Assembly: GCF_028554725.1 (NCBI RefSeq) | Contig: NC_071667.1 | Coordinates: 72,028,001-72,092,000, forward strand | From: Zeugodacus cucurbitae | Taxonomy: Eukaryota > Arthropoda > Insecta > Diptera > Tephritidae | DNA length: 64,000 bases | Reading direction: 5' to 3' | In this document: positions 11,231 through 24,599 of the stretch, piece after piece | Layout: every line of letters starts with the position of its first letter | Numbering within the stretch: position 1 is the stretch's first letter | Program-made: the position numbers and the translations under genes | Notes under the pieces: generated by a model | What the model was told of the DNA's origin: nothing | What the model saw: the letters and a program-made list of their open reading frames with translations, nothing else | The model's database searches: none

Positions 11231-12354
11231 TTTTATGAAAAGTATATTATTTTTAATATAAAATCGAATAAAAAAGTATTACAAATTTCACACAAAATAT
11301 AAAAAGGATGGAGTACGTCAATATCCACGTTGATTTGATTGAAAAAAAAAATTATTTTGAAAATTCCCGAAACAAATCTGTCTTCTTGTCAATCATGGGA
11401 TTCATGTAACACCTATGCCATTTTTCATTTTGTGTCAACCGAAAAATGCTTTAGCTACAGCACTGGACCACAAGTAGTCCCAAAAGTGCATAAAATGAAA
11501 CTAGTGCTAATTTGTGCTGAGATACATATTTCTTTCACAACCTTTGCATACAAAAACACTTGCAATGTTTGTGTAATGCAGCCTGATTGTGTTGACCCAT
11601 ATTCACTGTCGCCCATTTACGAGTAAACAGCGACCGCAGCACTACTACATTACCAAATAGCCATTTTTGGATCGAAGCGGCAGTGGGCGAAACGTTTGGT
11701 TGTCCATAAATTTGTTGATCTTGTTCAAGAACAACATCTGTGAGACACACTCACTACCTCTCGCTCTCTCACACTCTTCCTCTCTCTCACATTTTAGCGC
11801 TCGCTCTCATTACGCCTTCTATTCTTAAATTGTTCAGACTCAACAACTCTCAAATGCTTTTAATAAAAGTTTGTAGGCTTCGTAAATATTGTTTACATAC
11901 ACACACTCGCATCGGTTGAATTTGTGTGTGGGCAGTAAGAAAATAAGAATTATTCTCACACACTGACAACCTGTTGCAACTCAATTTTCCATCTCATGAC
12001 TTTTGAGTTGCGAAAAAAGCTCAAGCTTTCGAGTGTAAGCACATGAGTGAAGAAAGTGAGTATGCAACGAAGAGTAAGATGAGCGCATTGCGATGAATAA
12101 GACTTTTTGTTGAAGATTTTTTTTTATTAGACATGGAATTTTTGAGGTTAGAAATTTCTAATTAAATAGGTCATCCCAAAGTACTGTTAGCTGAATTTAG
12201 AACTGCTCGATTCCTATGTGTTTTTTTTTTTGTTTGTTTATTATTGATACGTAGTTTATAGCTATCCGTTTAATATAAATTGGGGGATAAATTTGGTATA
12301 TAACAATCTTTTAAATTTCTTCTTTTTTAGGCATTCACCATGACGATCTACATA

Positions 12355-12524
12355 CAGTTGAACTTACCTAACTCGAATCACCACAATCCACAAAAAAACT
12401 TCGAGTTAGAGAGACTTAGTTACGGAAGGTAATTTGTATGAAATTTGATTTCTATTGCCAATTCAGAAGTTTGAGTTATGGAGAACTGCGAGTTATAGAG
12501 GTTCGAGTTAAGGAAGTTCTACAG
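12355..12524. mobile_element. pogo-like MITE, about 170 bp
   Basis: It starts CAGTTGAACTTACCTAACTC after TA (12353-12354) and ends GTTCGAGTTAAGGAAGTTCT then ACAG before TA (12525-12526). The inner part carries CTTCGAGTTAGAGAGACT and GTATGAAATTTGATTTCTAT, shared with the copies at 12599 and 57690. Confidence 0.7.
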
Positions 12525-12598
12525 TATATGTACATTTTATATTCATTAAAGCCGAAGCAGTTCGAAGAGTTCGACGGTGGTAACTTTGCATATTATTA

Positions 12599-12731
12599 TA
12601 GTTGAACTTCCCTAACTCGAATCACTGTAGTCCACATAAAAACCACGAGTTAGAGAGACTACTAAGTTACGGAAGCTAATTTGTATGAAATTTCACATCT
12701 ATTTCGAGTTCGAGTTATGGAAGTTCAACTG
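12599..12731. mobile_element. pogo-like MITE, about 133 bp
   Basis: It runs from TAGTTGAACTTCCCTAACTC to GAGTTATGGAAGTTCAACTG, with TA on both sides. The first base of the left end is changed (T for C). It lies only 75 bp from the 12355 copy in the same orientation. Confidence 0.7.
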
Positions 12732-12739
12732 TATTTTGA

Positions 12740-14195
12740 ATAAACCGTTTTATCTGGCCATCATTGATCTATTCTTGATATGAAGGTAAGTAAATGGATG
12801 CTGACGGTGGCCAAAAAATGATTTAAGAAGACTTTTACGGCAGAAATACATTCGGACGATTTCAATTACCTGTTGTAATCCACTCTCCATTAGTTAAAAC
12901 GTTTTGATAGTTAGTTTTGTTGATAGTCGGAACCGGTAGGGGCTCAAATTTTTATCCGTCCAAAAACTGTCAACTCAACAGTATTTCTCAAATTTATTCG
13001 TGGGGAATTTTCAGCCACATCATAGCTGTTATTATGAATGTCAAATGTGGCTTAACAGACTTTCATTTGGCGAAACTTCCGATGACACCTAACAACACTA
13101 AAGGTGTCAAAGACAAATATACATCTCTACTGCGATTCCCTGAAAATCGGTTCTAGCAGACACTGAAACTATATTTGGATCAACTTTTGTAATCCGCACC
13201 GAAACATATCTAACATGGGCCTGTCGATTGGATATAAACATATGTAGGTTGGTACGTGAAGGCAATGTTGATAAGTCAGCTAAGATCTATTGGTTCTTAG
13301 TGAGGAAATGACATCCGTGGTCGCGATCTTACCCATCTATAAGTATATATTTGTATTAAAAAAAACATCTAGGTACATGCATAAATGCCAATATTCTAAT
13401 AGCTTTACAGCACGTGCATTTACATACATATATTCAACAAAATAAATGATTTTTTATTTCTTCACTGACGCTGATAAAGCGCCAGCGCCGCGTGTGGGCG
13501 TCGATATTTATGAAAATCATATAATTATTGCCAACTAAGCGCAGTTATAAAATTGCAACGATGACTAAATCATTAGTGACCATTTGGAAATTTTCGTATT
13601 ACTATACACACACACATATGTTCATACATCTTAATGTTAACTTGGAAAAAATTACAGTAAATAATTCTCAAGCGCCGTGCAAATCGCAACAAAATCACCG
13701 TAGGTGGTCACAAAGTGTGTGTGAGTGGCAAATTTATGCTGATTTCTTGTCGCAATAAAACTAATTGATTTCGCTTTTGTGCAACGCTGTAAATGTCATT
13801 AAATTATACATACTGGGTGGCTGGTGAACAAACGTCTGCATATTAATAATGAATTAGTGACTTTTATAATTATTGGTTAGGTTTGTGGTTAGGAGGATGT
13901 TTCGTCGAAATTGGTTATTTAATGTATAGGTTTACTTATGTGTTCTCCAACAGCAAAACAGCAGTGATGGTTTTGCAGTTAATAAAACATTGCTTATTTT
14001 ATCTAATTTCAGGTCGGAGTACCTCGCCATGATAGTCCCAATAGTCCCAGAAGCATCTCTAAATACCTTTTCACAAATTTAACTGATGATATCTATTACA
14101 CCAGAACTCAGATAATGGCGAATCGATCAAACAGATGATTAAAATGCACTGTACAAAGGGTCCGTCATATTCAAAAAAATATCAAAGTAGCAAAT
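12740..14195. other. spacer, no gene recognised
   Basis: This is unique AT-rich sequence with short CA and CATA tracts. The frames at 12917-13156 and 13528-13758 show no family resemblance. Confidence 0.45.
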
Positions 14196-14201
14196 AATTA
14201 A

Positions 14202-14426
14202 CCCTTAAATGCATGGCGTACCATTTATGACACATACGATTCAAGGCAATTCATAATGCGATCAAATTAATATGTATCGCAGTTTGGTTTACTCATTGTA
14301 GGCGTCATAAATGCTAACGGTTATTTAAATATTACCGCAGCTTACAGAACTATATATCCAGTTGTCAATGACCTACCGAAGTGGTCGGAAGTCTCTATTT
14401 TGGGGCTAAATTCATGCGTTTAAGGG
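14202..14426. mobile_element. piggyBac-like MITE, 225 bp
   Basis: Target TTAA occurs at 14198-14201 and 14427-14430. The inverted ends begin CCCTTAAATGCATG on the left and CCCTTAAACGCATG on the right (read inward). CCC-start ends with a TTAA duplication are the piggyBac hallmark. There is no coding content. Confidence 0.75.
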
Positions 14427-14787
14427 TTAATATATTTTAAAGAGATATCCATATACTCACTTGTACTGATTTCAAATCGTTATTGTTATTATTTTTTTTT
14501 TTTTGCACTCGCAATTATTTTTGCTTAGATGTGGTGCTTTATTTCTGGCTCATTTATTTCTTTCTTTTTCTCTTTGAACTTAGAGAAAGCTGCAGCATTG
14601 ACTACTCTACAATTCCCAACTAAAAACTATTCAAAGCAAGTTATATCATATAAAAAATAACACTTTGAGAATTATTTAATTAATTTAAGGAAGTGATTCA
14701 AAATCTTATCAGAAAATTTCGCTTATCGACTAAATTAAATGAGTTTTTCCAGGTTAGTTTAGTATCAAATAGGCAAAATAAACTTAA

Positions 14788-15060
14788 GGGGTTAGGTTGG
14801 TTTCAAAATTTCAAAAAATTTATTGCCTTATTAATATTACAATATTTTTAAAATTTATCCAAAAATATCAAAACAATCCGAGCAAAATTCTAAAAGATAT
14901 ACCCTTTGGAAGTTCCGCACATTAGACCACTTCAGTTTCAATTTAAATCTTTAAACGCGTTTATCTCAAACTCAATTTTTCAAGTCGGTGGACATGATAT
15001 CTCAAAAAGTGAAGTGATTTTGTTCAAATTTTGCACACATCTTGGAAAAAATAATGAACG
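14788..15060. mobile_element. TTAA MITE, GGGGTTAGGTTGG type, 3' end missing
   Basis: It begins GGGGTTAGGTTGGTTTC directly after TTAA (14784-14787). It contains the shared core at 14948-15030: TTTAAACGCGTTTATCTC, then CAAGTCGGTGGACATGATAT, then AAATTTTGCACA. It breaks off where repeat family B begins, so the B copy probably inserted into it or replaced its end. Confidence 0.6.
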
Positions 15061-15065
15061 AAGGA

Positions 15066-15990
15066 TTTTTATACTCTCGCAACAAAGTTGCTACGAGAGT
15101 ATTATAGTTTTGTCCACATAACGGTTGGTTGTAAGTCCTAAAACTAAACGAGTTAGATATAGGGTTATATATATCAAAATGATCAGGGTGTCGAGAAAAG
15201 TTCAAATCCGGAAGTCTGTCTGTCCGTCCGTCCGTGCAAGCTGTAACTTGAGTAAAAATTGAGATATTTTGATGAAACTTGGAAGACGTATTTCTTGGAA
15301 CCATTAGAATGGGCGTAATCGGATCACTGCCACGCCCACAAAATGGCGAAAACCGAAAACACTTAAAGTGCCATAACTAAGCTATAAATAAAGCTATGGG
15401 ATCTATGAAGGATCGCACTATGAAGGGTCATATGCGAATGTAATTTTTTTGGGGAAGTGGGCGTGGCCCGCCCCCTACTCGCAAACTACTAAAGGTATAT
15501 CAAGGAAACTTTCTAGAGTTTTTTCTTTTAGGTACTACCTTATACAGTCCAAAAATGGAGGAAATCGGATTGTAACCACTCCCACCTCCCATACAAAGGT
15601 TATGTTGAAAACTACTAAAAGTGGCTTAACTCAATAACGAAAAACGCCAGAAAAACTAAATTTCACATAAGAAATGGCAGAAGGAAGCTGCACTCAGATT
15701 TTTTTACAAAATGGAAAATGGGCGTGGCATCGTCACTTATGGGTCAAAAACCATATCTCAGGAACTACTTGACCGATTTCAATGAAACTTGGTTTGTAAT
15801 AGTTTCCTTACATCCCAATGATATGTTGTGAAAATAGGCCAAATAGCTTCACAACCACGCCTTCTTCCTGTATACCAGAACTTTGAAGAGGATCTGAATC
15901 GTTTACTTTACAATATATAAAGTAAGCACTAGTGAAGATATCGATGCAGAACTTTGCACAAATACTACATTGACGGAGATTAGTTGTCAA
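15066..15990. repeat. dispersed repeat family B, copy 1
   Basis: It starts with a hairpin (ACTCTCGCAAC, then GTTGCTACGAGAGT), followed by a TCTGTCTGTCCGTCCGTCCG tract. It also carries phrases such as GAGATATTTTGATGAAACTT and CCATATCTCAGGAACTACTT, and GTGGGCGTGGC boxes near 15465 and 15718. The part at about 15550-15975 is nearly identical to 47460-47870. I know this as a widespread fly repeat but cannot name its class. The tail that copy 2 shows is missing here. Confidence 0.65.
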
Positions 15991-15999
15991 CGGCTGAAC

Positions 16000-17395
16000 T
16001 GTTTAAACATGTATCTTTGATAAGCTGAATTGTATTCTAAAACACATTCGTCTGTGTCTTTATTTATGTTTCTAACCGGGAATAGGAAATTTCTGTACAT
16101 ATGTATAATATGTAAATAAATTTCATTTGTAAAAACCAACAAATCGATCATAAATATCATTAACTTCTATGTAAGGTGCTAGCTATATTTGTGACGTAGT
16201 CAATTTTGTGACAACAGTGAAAAGGATACACAAAACAATCCGAAATGTTTGGTTATAAAATGACATAAAATTATAGTATTTAATTTTGAGGTTAGGTATG
16301 AGGACTTGAAGTACCGGCAATTGATTTTGATAGCTATTGAATTTGGGAACTTCTAAGCTAATAGAGTATAGAGAATACTATATTTCATATGAAGTACAGT
16401 TGAAATTACTAAGAAGAGTGCGTTTCAATGGGCTCCTCCCATACTCTCGTTAAATATTCTTTGGTTGCACCAAAGTACCGGAAATGAGAGTAAGGAAAGA
16501 AAGGTCTAAATAAATAAATGTTTTTATATTTTCTGTTCTTAAAATTTGTTATTTATTTTGAGTTATGCTATTTTCGCTTGCAGCGCATGCAGTGGATGAA
16601 CATATTACTGTACATACATATGTACATTGCTCATCACTTCCACAGCACGTGAACACTTTGACATCACAACTTCTCAACATAACAGACTTAAATCCTAATA
16701 CGTCATAGCGAAACTCATCAGAAGGTCAACAACAACAACAACCAAACACACTAGTTAATTCTACTGCCAACAAAATATATGATACTTACTGTAATATAAT
16801 GACATAAATAGATATACATATGTATTCATATAGTGTAACAGTATATATTAACAAATCGCAATTTGCGACGGTAATTGTTGTATGCAATAAATCTCCACCT
16901 CCTCATCACCAATTGAATAACAACAACAAACATACAGATAATTCCTAAAAAACCTCGAGCGACTTCATTTTATTTGAATGCCTTTTTGTGAATATTAGTA
17001 TTTTTGTTTCATTGCTTTGTATTTTGCTCTGTAATATTCTCTTATCCAATCGCAAACAAAATACAGCTGGTGTTTGACTCACCGGAACAGGTTCATAAAT
17101 TTCCCAAGAGCCAACCATGAGCCCAACCAACGAACCAATCGCAATTACTCATTATATTTATTATTTAGATGTATATGTATATGTATGTGTGTCTGCTTAT
17201 TACATTTGCAGCACACGAATTATGCAAAATTAATTTAGTTTTTGTTCAAAAGCTAAAGACACTTGGAATACTGTAATGATCAATCATTTCATTTTAATTT
17301 TCATTTTGTGCTGATGAGGGTACCAGCAAGATTATCTACATTATTGGGGCTTATTAAATTTTGGATTCGAGAATGTTTTGAGTGATGCCATAATA
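16000..17395. other. AT-rich spacer, no gene recognised
   Basis: Unique sequence with CAACAA runs (16726-16750, 16918-16932) and CATATG/TATG microsatellites. No transposon ends or coding stretch were recognised. Confidence 0.45.
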
Positions 17396-17479
17396 TAGTG
17401 GTTAGTAGTTAGTTTTCCGCTCAGCTGCCCTGATCTGGACCACAGCACCGCGGAACTGTCTCCCAAGCGGTTTCTTCAC

Positions 17480-18420
17480 TGCGCTATTAGAGAGCGGAGA
17501 AGCCGACGGAGAAGATGCGCAGTGTGCTTTTTTTCGAATGGACCGAAGCTCAGGGGGAAGGTGGGAGAGGAGGCTTCGGTCCGAAGCTCTCAATTAATTC
17601 CAATTTTCGGCTGCCAGACCATTGCAGCGTCTTTCAGGCAGAATTGGGTGCCATTATGGTAGACACACTGCTCCGAAGTGTGGCCTCCTTCAAAGAGGTG
17701 TGTATCCTCTCCGACAGCAGAACGGCAATACTGGCCTTGAATACGATGACAGTACACTCTAAGCTAGTTAGGGAGTGTCTAACATCTTTATCATTAGATT
17801 CGAACAACTTTGCAATCCGACTTATGTGGGTACACGGTCACCGTGAAATCGCTGGAAACTGCAAAGCGGACCAGCTTGCTAGAGACGGTACCTTAGCAAC
17901 ATTGGAAGCGGGTGTGTTATCCGTAGTCAACTTGCGTTAGAGCACTGGACACATTGACTTCGAGTGAGCTTGCCAAACGCTGGACAACAACCCGCGCCTG
18001 TGGAGTTACGATATCTTTCTGGCCCATAAACGGTCCTTCTAAGTGCTGTCGCTTATGAAGGCTCATCTCTCTGCAATCATTGGTGTGATCACTGGTTACT
18101 ATCCAATAGGCACACATGTTGTGAGTTTAGGGGTCAAGCTAGACGCTAGTTACTTAGATAAAGGTGAAGAGGAATCATATATGTACTTCCTCATTCAATG
18201 ACCAGCATTCGCTAGACTAAGGATAAAACACTTCGGTAGGCACACCTTCGGCGAACCCAGCGAAGTGACTTTAATCAACATTAGCCGACTTAAGAAATTT
18301 ATAATAGAGTCCAAGCGCTTTGTCAGTTGTATTTGGGTGTCACAAAAGAAGATGGAAGATGTGGAGATCTACATACCTCTTCACCTAATCTTACCTAACC
18401 TAAAAATAGGCTAAGGATAT
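17480..18420 (+). pseudogene. non-LTR retrotransposon fragment: RNase H region and ORF2 C-terminus
   Basis: The open frame at 17515-17940 gives an RNase H-like stretch: FQAELGAI, then VCILSDSRTAILAL, then IRLMWVHGHREIAGN, then KADQLARDG. These match the order of RNase H blocks in R1/I/LOA-type elements. The usual first Asp block (TDGS) is not visible, so it is broken at the 5' side. Past the stop, shifted frames give the usual C-terminal pieces: LSAIIGVITGHW-like, then a GEEES block, then FARLRIKHFG-like, then a final INISRLKKFI. It is truncated, with stops and frameshifts. Confidence 0.75.
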
Positions 18421-18429
18421 AGTCAGCAG

Positions 18430-21400
18430 AACTGTTCTTTCATTATTGGCATTTTTAAACACTTATGTCTCCATACTGTTACTCCATATAACATAGAGAG
18501 GGGAATGTTGAGCACCTTGAAAATATTCTTCCTGCATCTGGTCTACTATGAATTACGAATATTGATTGAAGATTTTGGTATATAAAGACTTTTGATCCAG
18601 TAAAATTCTATGCCAATGCCTTTTTTAACTTTTAAAGAGACTTTTGTGTTTAGAGATTCGTGAAGAGATTAATAGAGATTAGAGAGTAAAATACATAGAT
18701 TTACCAAAATAATTTATGTATATAGAATAGTGAACAAATTTAGTCAAAATGTCATTGACTCATCAAATCGTGTTCTTCATGCAAACACTTTAACCTGGAA
18801 ATATTAAAGCACACGGAGCACCTGACAAAAATTACTGTTACACACTTCTATACATGCTATATACATAAACAGGCTGTCAGTACATCATTTACTCACATGT
18901 TGCACTCATATTTGTGGCAAAGACAAACCTAATCAATATATGAAGAATATCGATTCTGCTACTTAGGCGCCTACCTTTGTTCAGCTAACAAATACGTGAG
19001 GAATGGATTGTTTAGGCTTGTCGAAAAAGGTGTGCCAAAAAAAAAAAACGCACGTAACAAAGGACCGTACTTAGCTTAAACGCAACAAGGCTAACGTGCT
19101 TACGTGTGACGCAATGAGAGGGTTTACGATACAAGCAAATATACATACTTCTATGTACTTCTATATGTACATTGGTGGGCATGTGTGTGGCATTTGTTTG
19201 AATGCCAACTCGTAAGTATGCCATAGATCAACAATTGCTGAGGCGGTGTCATTAGGCTAGCTAAGTTGACAGCAATCAAGTGTGGAATATGGTAAAGAAA
19301 AATGCGTCGAATGAACTTGCCATTTGTGGTTTGTCGTAGCAGCAACAACAACAACAGCAGCAATTGCAACAGTAGCAAAGTGAAGAAAAAGCGACTTGTT
19401 GCCGTTAGGTCAAATTGTACAAGGATGTGTGCAAAAAAAAAAGATTTTATTGATACCTTATAATATATATATATATATCTGTGTGTGTGTGTTTGTGCGC
19501 GCACATTTCATTTGTCCACATTTGTTATGCAAACGCTTAGAAGCGCATACTTGACACGCTCTCATTGCCAACATTTGTTATCAGTCGCATTAGCGTATTT
19601 GCCGCCCACTGACTGCCGTTGCATATGTCACATTTACATATTAACAAATTCTTTTCTTTGTTTTTGCAGCAATTCTTTTTGTTTTTTTTTTCTGCAAATT
19701 TTTCATTGAACATTCCGCGACATTTTCACACATGAAAAGGGTATAAAACTCTTGCTGTAAAGCGCGCTTGCCCTGACCTACAACGCTTTGTTGCTGCCGC
19801 CTGACAGTATTAAAGACACCGTTAGACTGAAGATAAATTGTTGATTTCTGCAGAATTGGTAAGCGGTCCAAGCAATAGTTGGCGAAATAAGCGGCAACAT
19901 AACCAGCACTTCGTGCCACACGTACACTTAATGACGAGCATCCTCGATTAAATTTCCATCCTTCCGCCAGTGTTCTGTGCGCTTTATTTAGTTTGCTTTA
20001 TGCGTTTGTCATGGCTCATGTGAGAGTTGGTGTTGGTTAGGTGAAAACAATGAGCATCGTCACGGCGTGTCTTTTTAGTAACACGCATGCAAACCAATCG
20101 GATACAGTGTTAGCCGAAATAATAGAAATACTACAGTAATGGGAATGAAGTAGGCTCCACTCTAGCGATGAGTCGAGCAGTGAGTAGAAACTCTCTCTCT
20201 TATACAATTCTCTTTATGTAGTAAAACGCAAATAAATTAGCGCTTTGCCCGCAGACTGTTCGGCAAAAATGAATCTTGGGAACCTCTGGAGACTACCAAA
20301 ACGTTTTCAAAACGAAATATCAACCGTCTTAAAATATAAATATCCCTTATTACAAGAGAACTTATGTTCTCTAAATAGCAGTAAGACTTCTTCTTCTAGG
20401 ATTGTGAGGGATTGTGGTCCAGTCAGTTCTATATTTTTCGAAAACGTCTAGATTAAATGATTCAAAAGAAGTATTGCTGATTATTATCTCTAAAGCTATT
20501 CACTGACATAAGTCTACAAGTCCTCAATGTAAATACTTAGAAAAAAATCCGCATCAAAGAACCCTCAAAAAATCAGTATTAAAATCTGCTTCAAAGTTTG
20601 TGTTCTTATTTTGACGCCAACATACTGTATTTGCACACCCATGCAATAGAGATCAATGACGCATTATAAAGACACCAACACGCATAATTACAAAGAACGG
20701 AACCCTTCGAATCACACAGAGATGAGGGCGGCAAACACCTCGAGCGCTTTCCTTAGCCGCGATTTCAAAACTTTTTGCTGCTGACGTCCACATTTGTAGC
20801 GCGCTTTGTGCGAGAGATTTCTAATTGAACTTGCTGCCCTGTAAATAAACCTATCTCAAACAGCACTACGCATTTTAGTCGTTCATAGTCGGTCTTGTAA
20901 TCATGGAGGAAGTATGGCATTTGCATGGACATTTGTGGTGGAAATGAACCGTTTTCAGGCGCATAATTGCAATATGTGGTCTTTTGTGAGCTAGTTTCTA
21001 TGAAAGCATACATTTTTATTTGTTATTGGTTTCAGTTTTATCTTTGTAATATTCCATAAGTTGTATGTTCATAGTAAAAACCGCAAATAAATAGTTTTTG
21101 AACTTTTCCACACTTCAACTTTTATTGAAATTGTTTTAAAGTAATCGTAATATTACTATTGGTTACTAAATGTTGTTGATATGCCTGAAAAATATAAGTG
21201 AGACGATTCAATTAATCAGCAATATTCTTCGCTAAAGCTTCGTCTATATTCTTGAAATTCATCTTTTAGAAAAGTGGTGAATTTTCCTTAGAATATTACA
21301 TGCGGATTGCCCTACCTTTTCTCGAGGACTTTGTGGCAGTTTTGGTTAGCGCATATCCCGAAGATCGTAAAGTGCTCTCACGTCTCTGCCAAGCATTTAT

Positions 21401-21910
21401 GGTTCATCACTCTTCACTGTTTCTTAAAAAAAGACATTGGGGGGGTCGATTTACCTCAATATACATTCTCAAAAAATTCTACATGCACATAGTAAAAATG
21501 GGGCGGTAGATACCGTTTCGAATACTTCCTTCGTTTCTCTTCGTTCAATGAAAGTGATATTTCTCTTTAACAAGCTAAGCTGAAATATCTTGTGATAGCC
21601 AATATTAAAGAGAATGTTAAGAAGGCTGTCTTTAAGAGTTGCTAGACTGTGGAAACAGTACTAGGCCTCACGTAATCTGAGAGAGCGCTGGACAAATGAC
21701 GGAGGCACGAAACAAGACATGACAAGACCCGGTAAATTGTTTGATGTTTAAGGAGCTTTTTGAACTCATACAAATTTTTCTCGAACTAGTAATACTGACT
21801 TGTCACCGATTGGATTCTTATCGTGTAAGGACGGAATGATCCTTTACTCACACTTTTTCATCCATACATAAGAATACCAAAAAAAATGTTTTTTTTTTTT
21901 AATTATTTCA
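18430..21910. other. long spacer, no gene recognised
   Basis: It holds a CAACAACAA/GCA run (19340-19375), TA and GT tracts (19462-19498) and unique sequence. The minus-strand frame at 20765-21013 (82 codons, begins MYAFIETSSQKTTY) reads more like protein than most, but it has no homologue I know and no splice signals to build on. Confidence 0.45.
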
Positions 21911-21912
21911 AA

Positions 21913-23544
21913 TCTATAATATAAAAATGAATCGCAAAATGTGTTGCTAAGCGCACAACTCGATAACCGCTGAACCGATTTCGCAAATTCTTTGTTTAGA
22001 ATGTATTTAGAGGTACCGGGATGGTTCTTACGGAGGGAAAAATTAGAAAATTTGCCTGAAAAAGTCTTAAATCCACATTTTTCTAATCACCCATACAAAC
22101 AATTTGTGTCATTAGTCTCGAAAAAAGTCGAGAAGAGCCAAACTGATCTGGCTAATTTTTGTTTTGAAATATTTATGGAAGGCCAGGGAAGGATTAGAAA
22201 GTAAGTATATATCGAAAAATTGTGAGGAAGATAACAAGAAGATGATTTTATTTGAATTGACAACAAAATTATAAAAAAAAATAATAATAATTATATTTTG
22301 AAATTTGTCATTGTTGCTTTGTTAAAATATTTTTATCATTGTTCAATTGTATAAGGCTATGTCGATAGCCCAAAACAATTTGTAAGAAGTAGGGAAAGGC
22401 AACCGAACATTTTATACTCTCGCAATTTGTTGATGTAATTTTATTACACACAATTTGAAATAAAGTCCAATAGAATAACGAAAATCAGCATATATGAGGG
22501 TTGAGGTAATTCCTGAACCGATTTCACTCATTTTCAACGACCAGTTATAATGGGAATAGGGGCAACTTGGCACCTGTTAGTAGGCAGACAAACGGCAATT
22601 CGGAATTGAAAGTACTCCTAAATTGCGAATCAACGAAACACCGGTCTGAAAAATCGCCAAAAAAAAGGGCCATAAAGAAGATTTTCCAGATATTCAAGTC
22701 GCTGGAGGTACTGCACAGGACTTTAAAAGATTTACGCGACAACGAAAATATTTTTGGTTAAGCCGTGATTCTGTTGGCAGGTGATTTTCGCCAGACTATT
22801 CCTGGATCAACTGTTGCTGACGAACTAATCACATTCCTAAAATCATCTAATTTGTGGCGACACATAAAGGATCGCCAATTAACAAATAACATACGAGTGT
22901 TTTTCCAACAATATCATACTGCGATTGTAGAAACAGTTGAAAATGGTAGCGACGCAGTTGATACCTCGAGGGATTAATAACATTTTTAGCGGGTTTTTTG
23001 TCACTTCATGGCCTCGAAAGAGGAGCTTATTCATCGTGTTTTTCCTGACATGCAACCATAATATAATAAACATGAATGGCTGTTTGAATGACCTATATTG
23101 GTGGTAAAAAAAACAAGGATCTCTTTGATCTTAATGCGACAATTTAGAATTTCGTTAAAGGAGAGTTGACATAGCTACAAACCAGGATGACGTATTCAAT
23201 TATCCCACAGACTATTTTAAATTGCTGGACTATCCCCACTCACTTGCAATTAAAAGTAGTGTGAGTTGTCATCATGCTGCGTAACATAAATCAACATCAA
23301 ACTTTGCAAAAGACTATGAAATTTGGTCATTTGTTACTTTCTCCAATATACGATTAAAAAAATCAAAGTTTTACAAATTATGATGATTTACGCTTGACAA
23401 AGATAGATCTTATTTATCAATCATTTTAAAATTTATCGGCTATAACGTTTTCGTCTTTATGCGTAAGAATTTTTTCTCTGCATTGAAAGATTTACTAATT
23501 TAATGTATACCTTAGCCACAAAAACGTATGGCCGGGTCTGCTAG
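21913..23544 (+). mobile_element. Helitron with decayed helicase
   Basis: The 5' end TCTATAATATAAAAATGAAT follows an A. The 3' end is GGCCGGGTCTGCTAG followed by T. TC...CTAG inserted between A and T is the Helitron signature. Inside, at about 22687-23110, there are remains of a Pif1-like helicase: RTLKDLRDNENIFG, then (after an in-frame TAA) ILLAGDFRQTIPGS, then LKSSNLWRHIK. After a frameshift come pieces resembling SKEELIHRVFPDM and NKHEWLFERPIL. Rep and the upstream helicase blocks are absent. A short piece starting ACTCTCGCAA near 22422 looks like a family-B fragment inserted in it. Confidence 0.8.
22687..23110 (+). pseudogene. Helitron helicase (Pif1-type) pseudogene
   Basis: The piece AGDFRQTIPGS matches the Walker-B-side block of Helitron helicases (usually AGDFRQTLPV), with the PVIPR part deleted. 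A TAA sits just before it, and frameshifts follow at about 22900 and 22985. It lies inside the Helitron at 21913-23544 and is not functional. Confidence 0.75.
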
Positions 23545-23549
23545 TATAA

Positions 23550-24000
23550 TATAAAAAAATCGAATTTGGAATATATTAAACTGAACCAATAAAAACATTA
23601 TCAGTAATATATAATTGACAAAATACGCCAGATTCCAAAAAAATATCATATAATCTTCAAAAAAACCTCTAGTAAAAACACAATGGTGAAATTTCTTCGA
23701 ATTGCCACGAACACACTGCCAGCAGCACACGTGTATCAAAATCATACACAAAGGCAAAAATAACGGTGAAATCAAACACTGTCCCCAAATTATTGCTAAA
23801 AAAAACCTCCAAGCCAAATTAAATTATTTTCCAGTTAAGCAAAATTAGAATAAATGCGCATTTTTGGTACAATATGTTGCTACCAACCTTCGTGCGAAAA
23901 TGAAAATTCGCGCGCCAAAGCTGCAAGTGAAATTCCCACCAACTACTACCAATTGCCGGCCATTTCTGTGCCAAGCAGCGCTTGCGTTGAGGCTTTCACA
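23550..24000. other. AT-rich spacer
   Basis: Unique sequence with no gene. GC content and CG content rise towards 23,880, leading into the promoter-like block. Confidence 0.4.
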
Positions 24001-24560
24001 TGAACAGCATGCCGTTTCGTTGTATTGGTGGTGAGTGTGGTGAGTTTCAAGCGAAATAAAACATCTGATGCCACACAGACGCCTGTTTGTATGCTTCTAT
24101 GCAAGAGCTTCTGTGTTTATGTGATTGTGTGTGCGTGTGAAGCGACTACCAGCTGCCTTTACACCGTTATTGTCGCTGCTGTCGTCGTCGTTGGCAACGT
24201 TATCAACACATTTAGCTGCGGCCGCTGTTGAATATAAGAGGACCTGCTGCATCCGTGAAAATTCAAAAGTTACACGACTCTTGACCTGTGAACAACGCAA
24301 TACAACCAGTACTCAGCCATAAGTTGTGCGTACAAAAGAAAACACTGCAGCATATTCTTATATCAACTGTGCCAGTATTCGGTGTTAATTAATATTCAGC
24401 ATTAAAAAGCAACAGTTTGCCGAGCGACACTTGTGTTGGTGTGTATTCACTGTTTGTTTAAGTATTAGTGTCAAATAATTGTTAAGGATTAAGAGCGAAA
24501 GAGCTCTAAAGCACCTCGAGTGCAATGACTGTGAAATGTGCCAAGATTTGAATAAACGAT
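24000..24560 (+). promoter_or_regulatory. candidate TATA promoter and 5' untranslated region
   Basis: TATAAG at 24233-24238 is followed about 25-30 bp later by a plausible start region. The next 300 bp (24260-24560) are less AT-rich than the surroundings and read like a fly 5' untranslated region, without a long frame. No consensus donor was found, so exon limits are unknown. A link to AstA (coding from 44863) is possible but unproven. Confidence 0.3.
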
Positions 24561-24599
24561 TTGAAATCGTATTTTGTTTTTTTTTTGGTATTAAAAAGA

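Noticed and set aside
20765..21013. 82-codon minus-strand frame with a rather protein-like composition
   Set aside because: No homologue known to me, no promoter, no splice partner. Kept only as a remark in the spacer entry.
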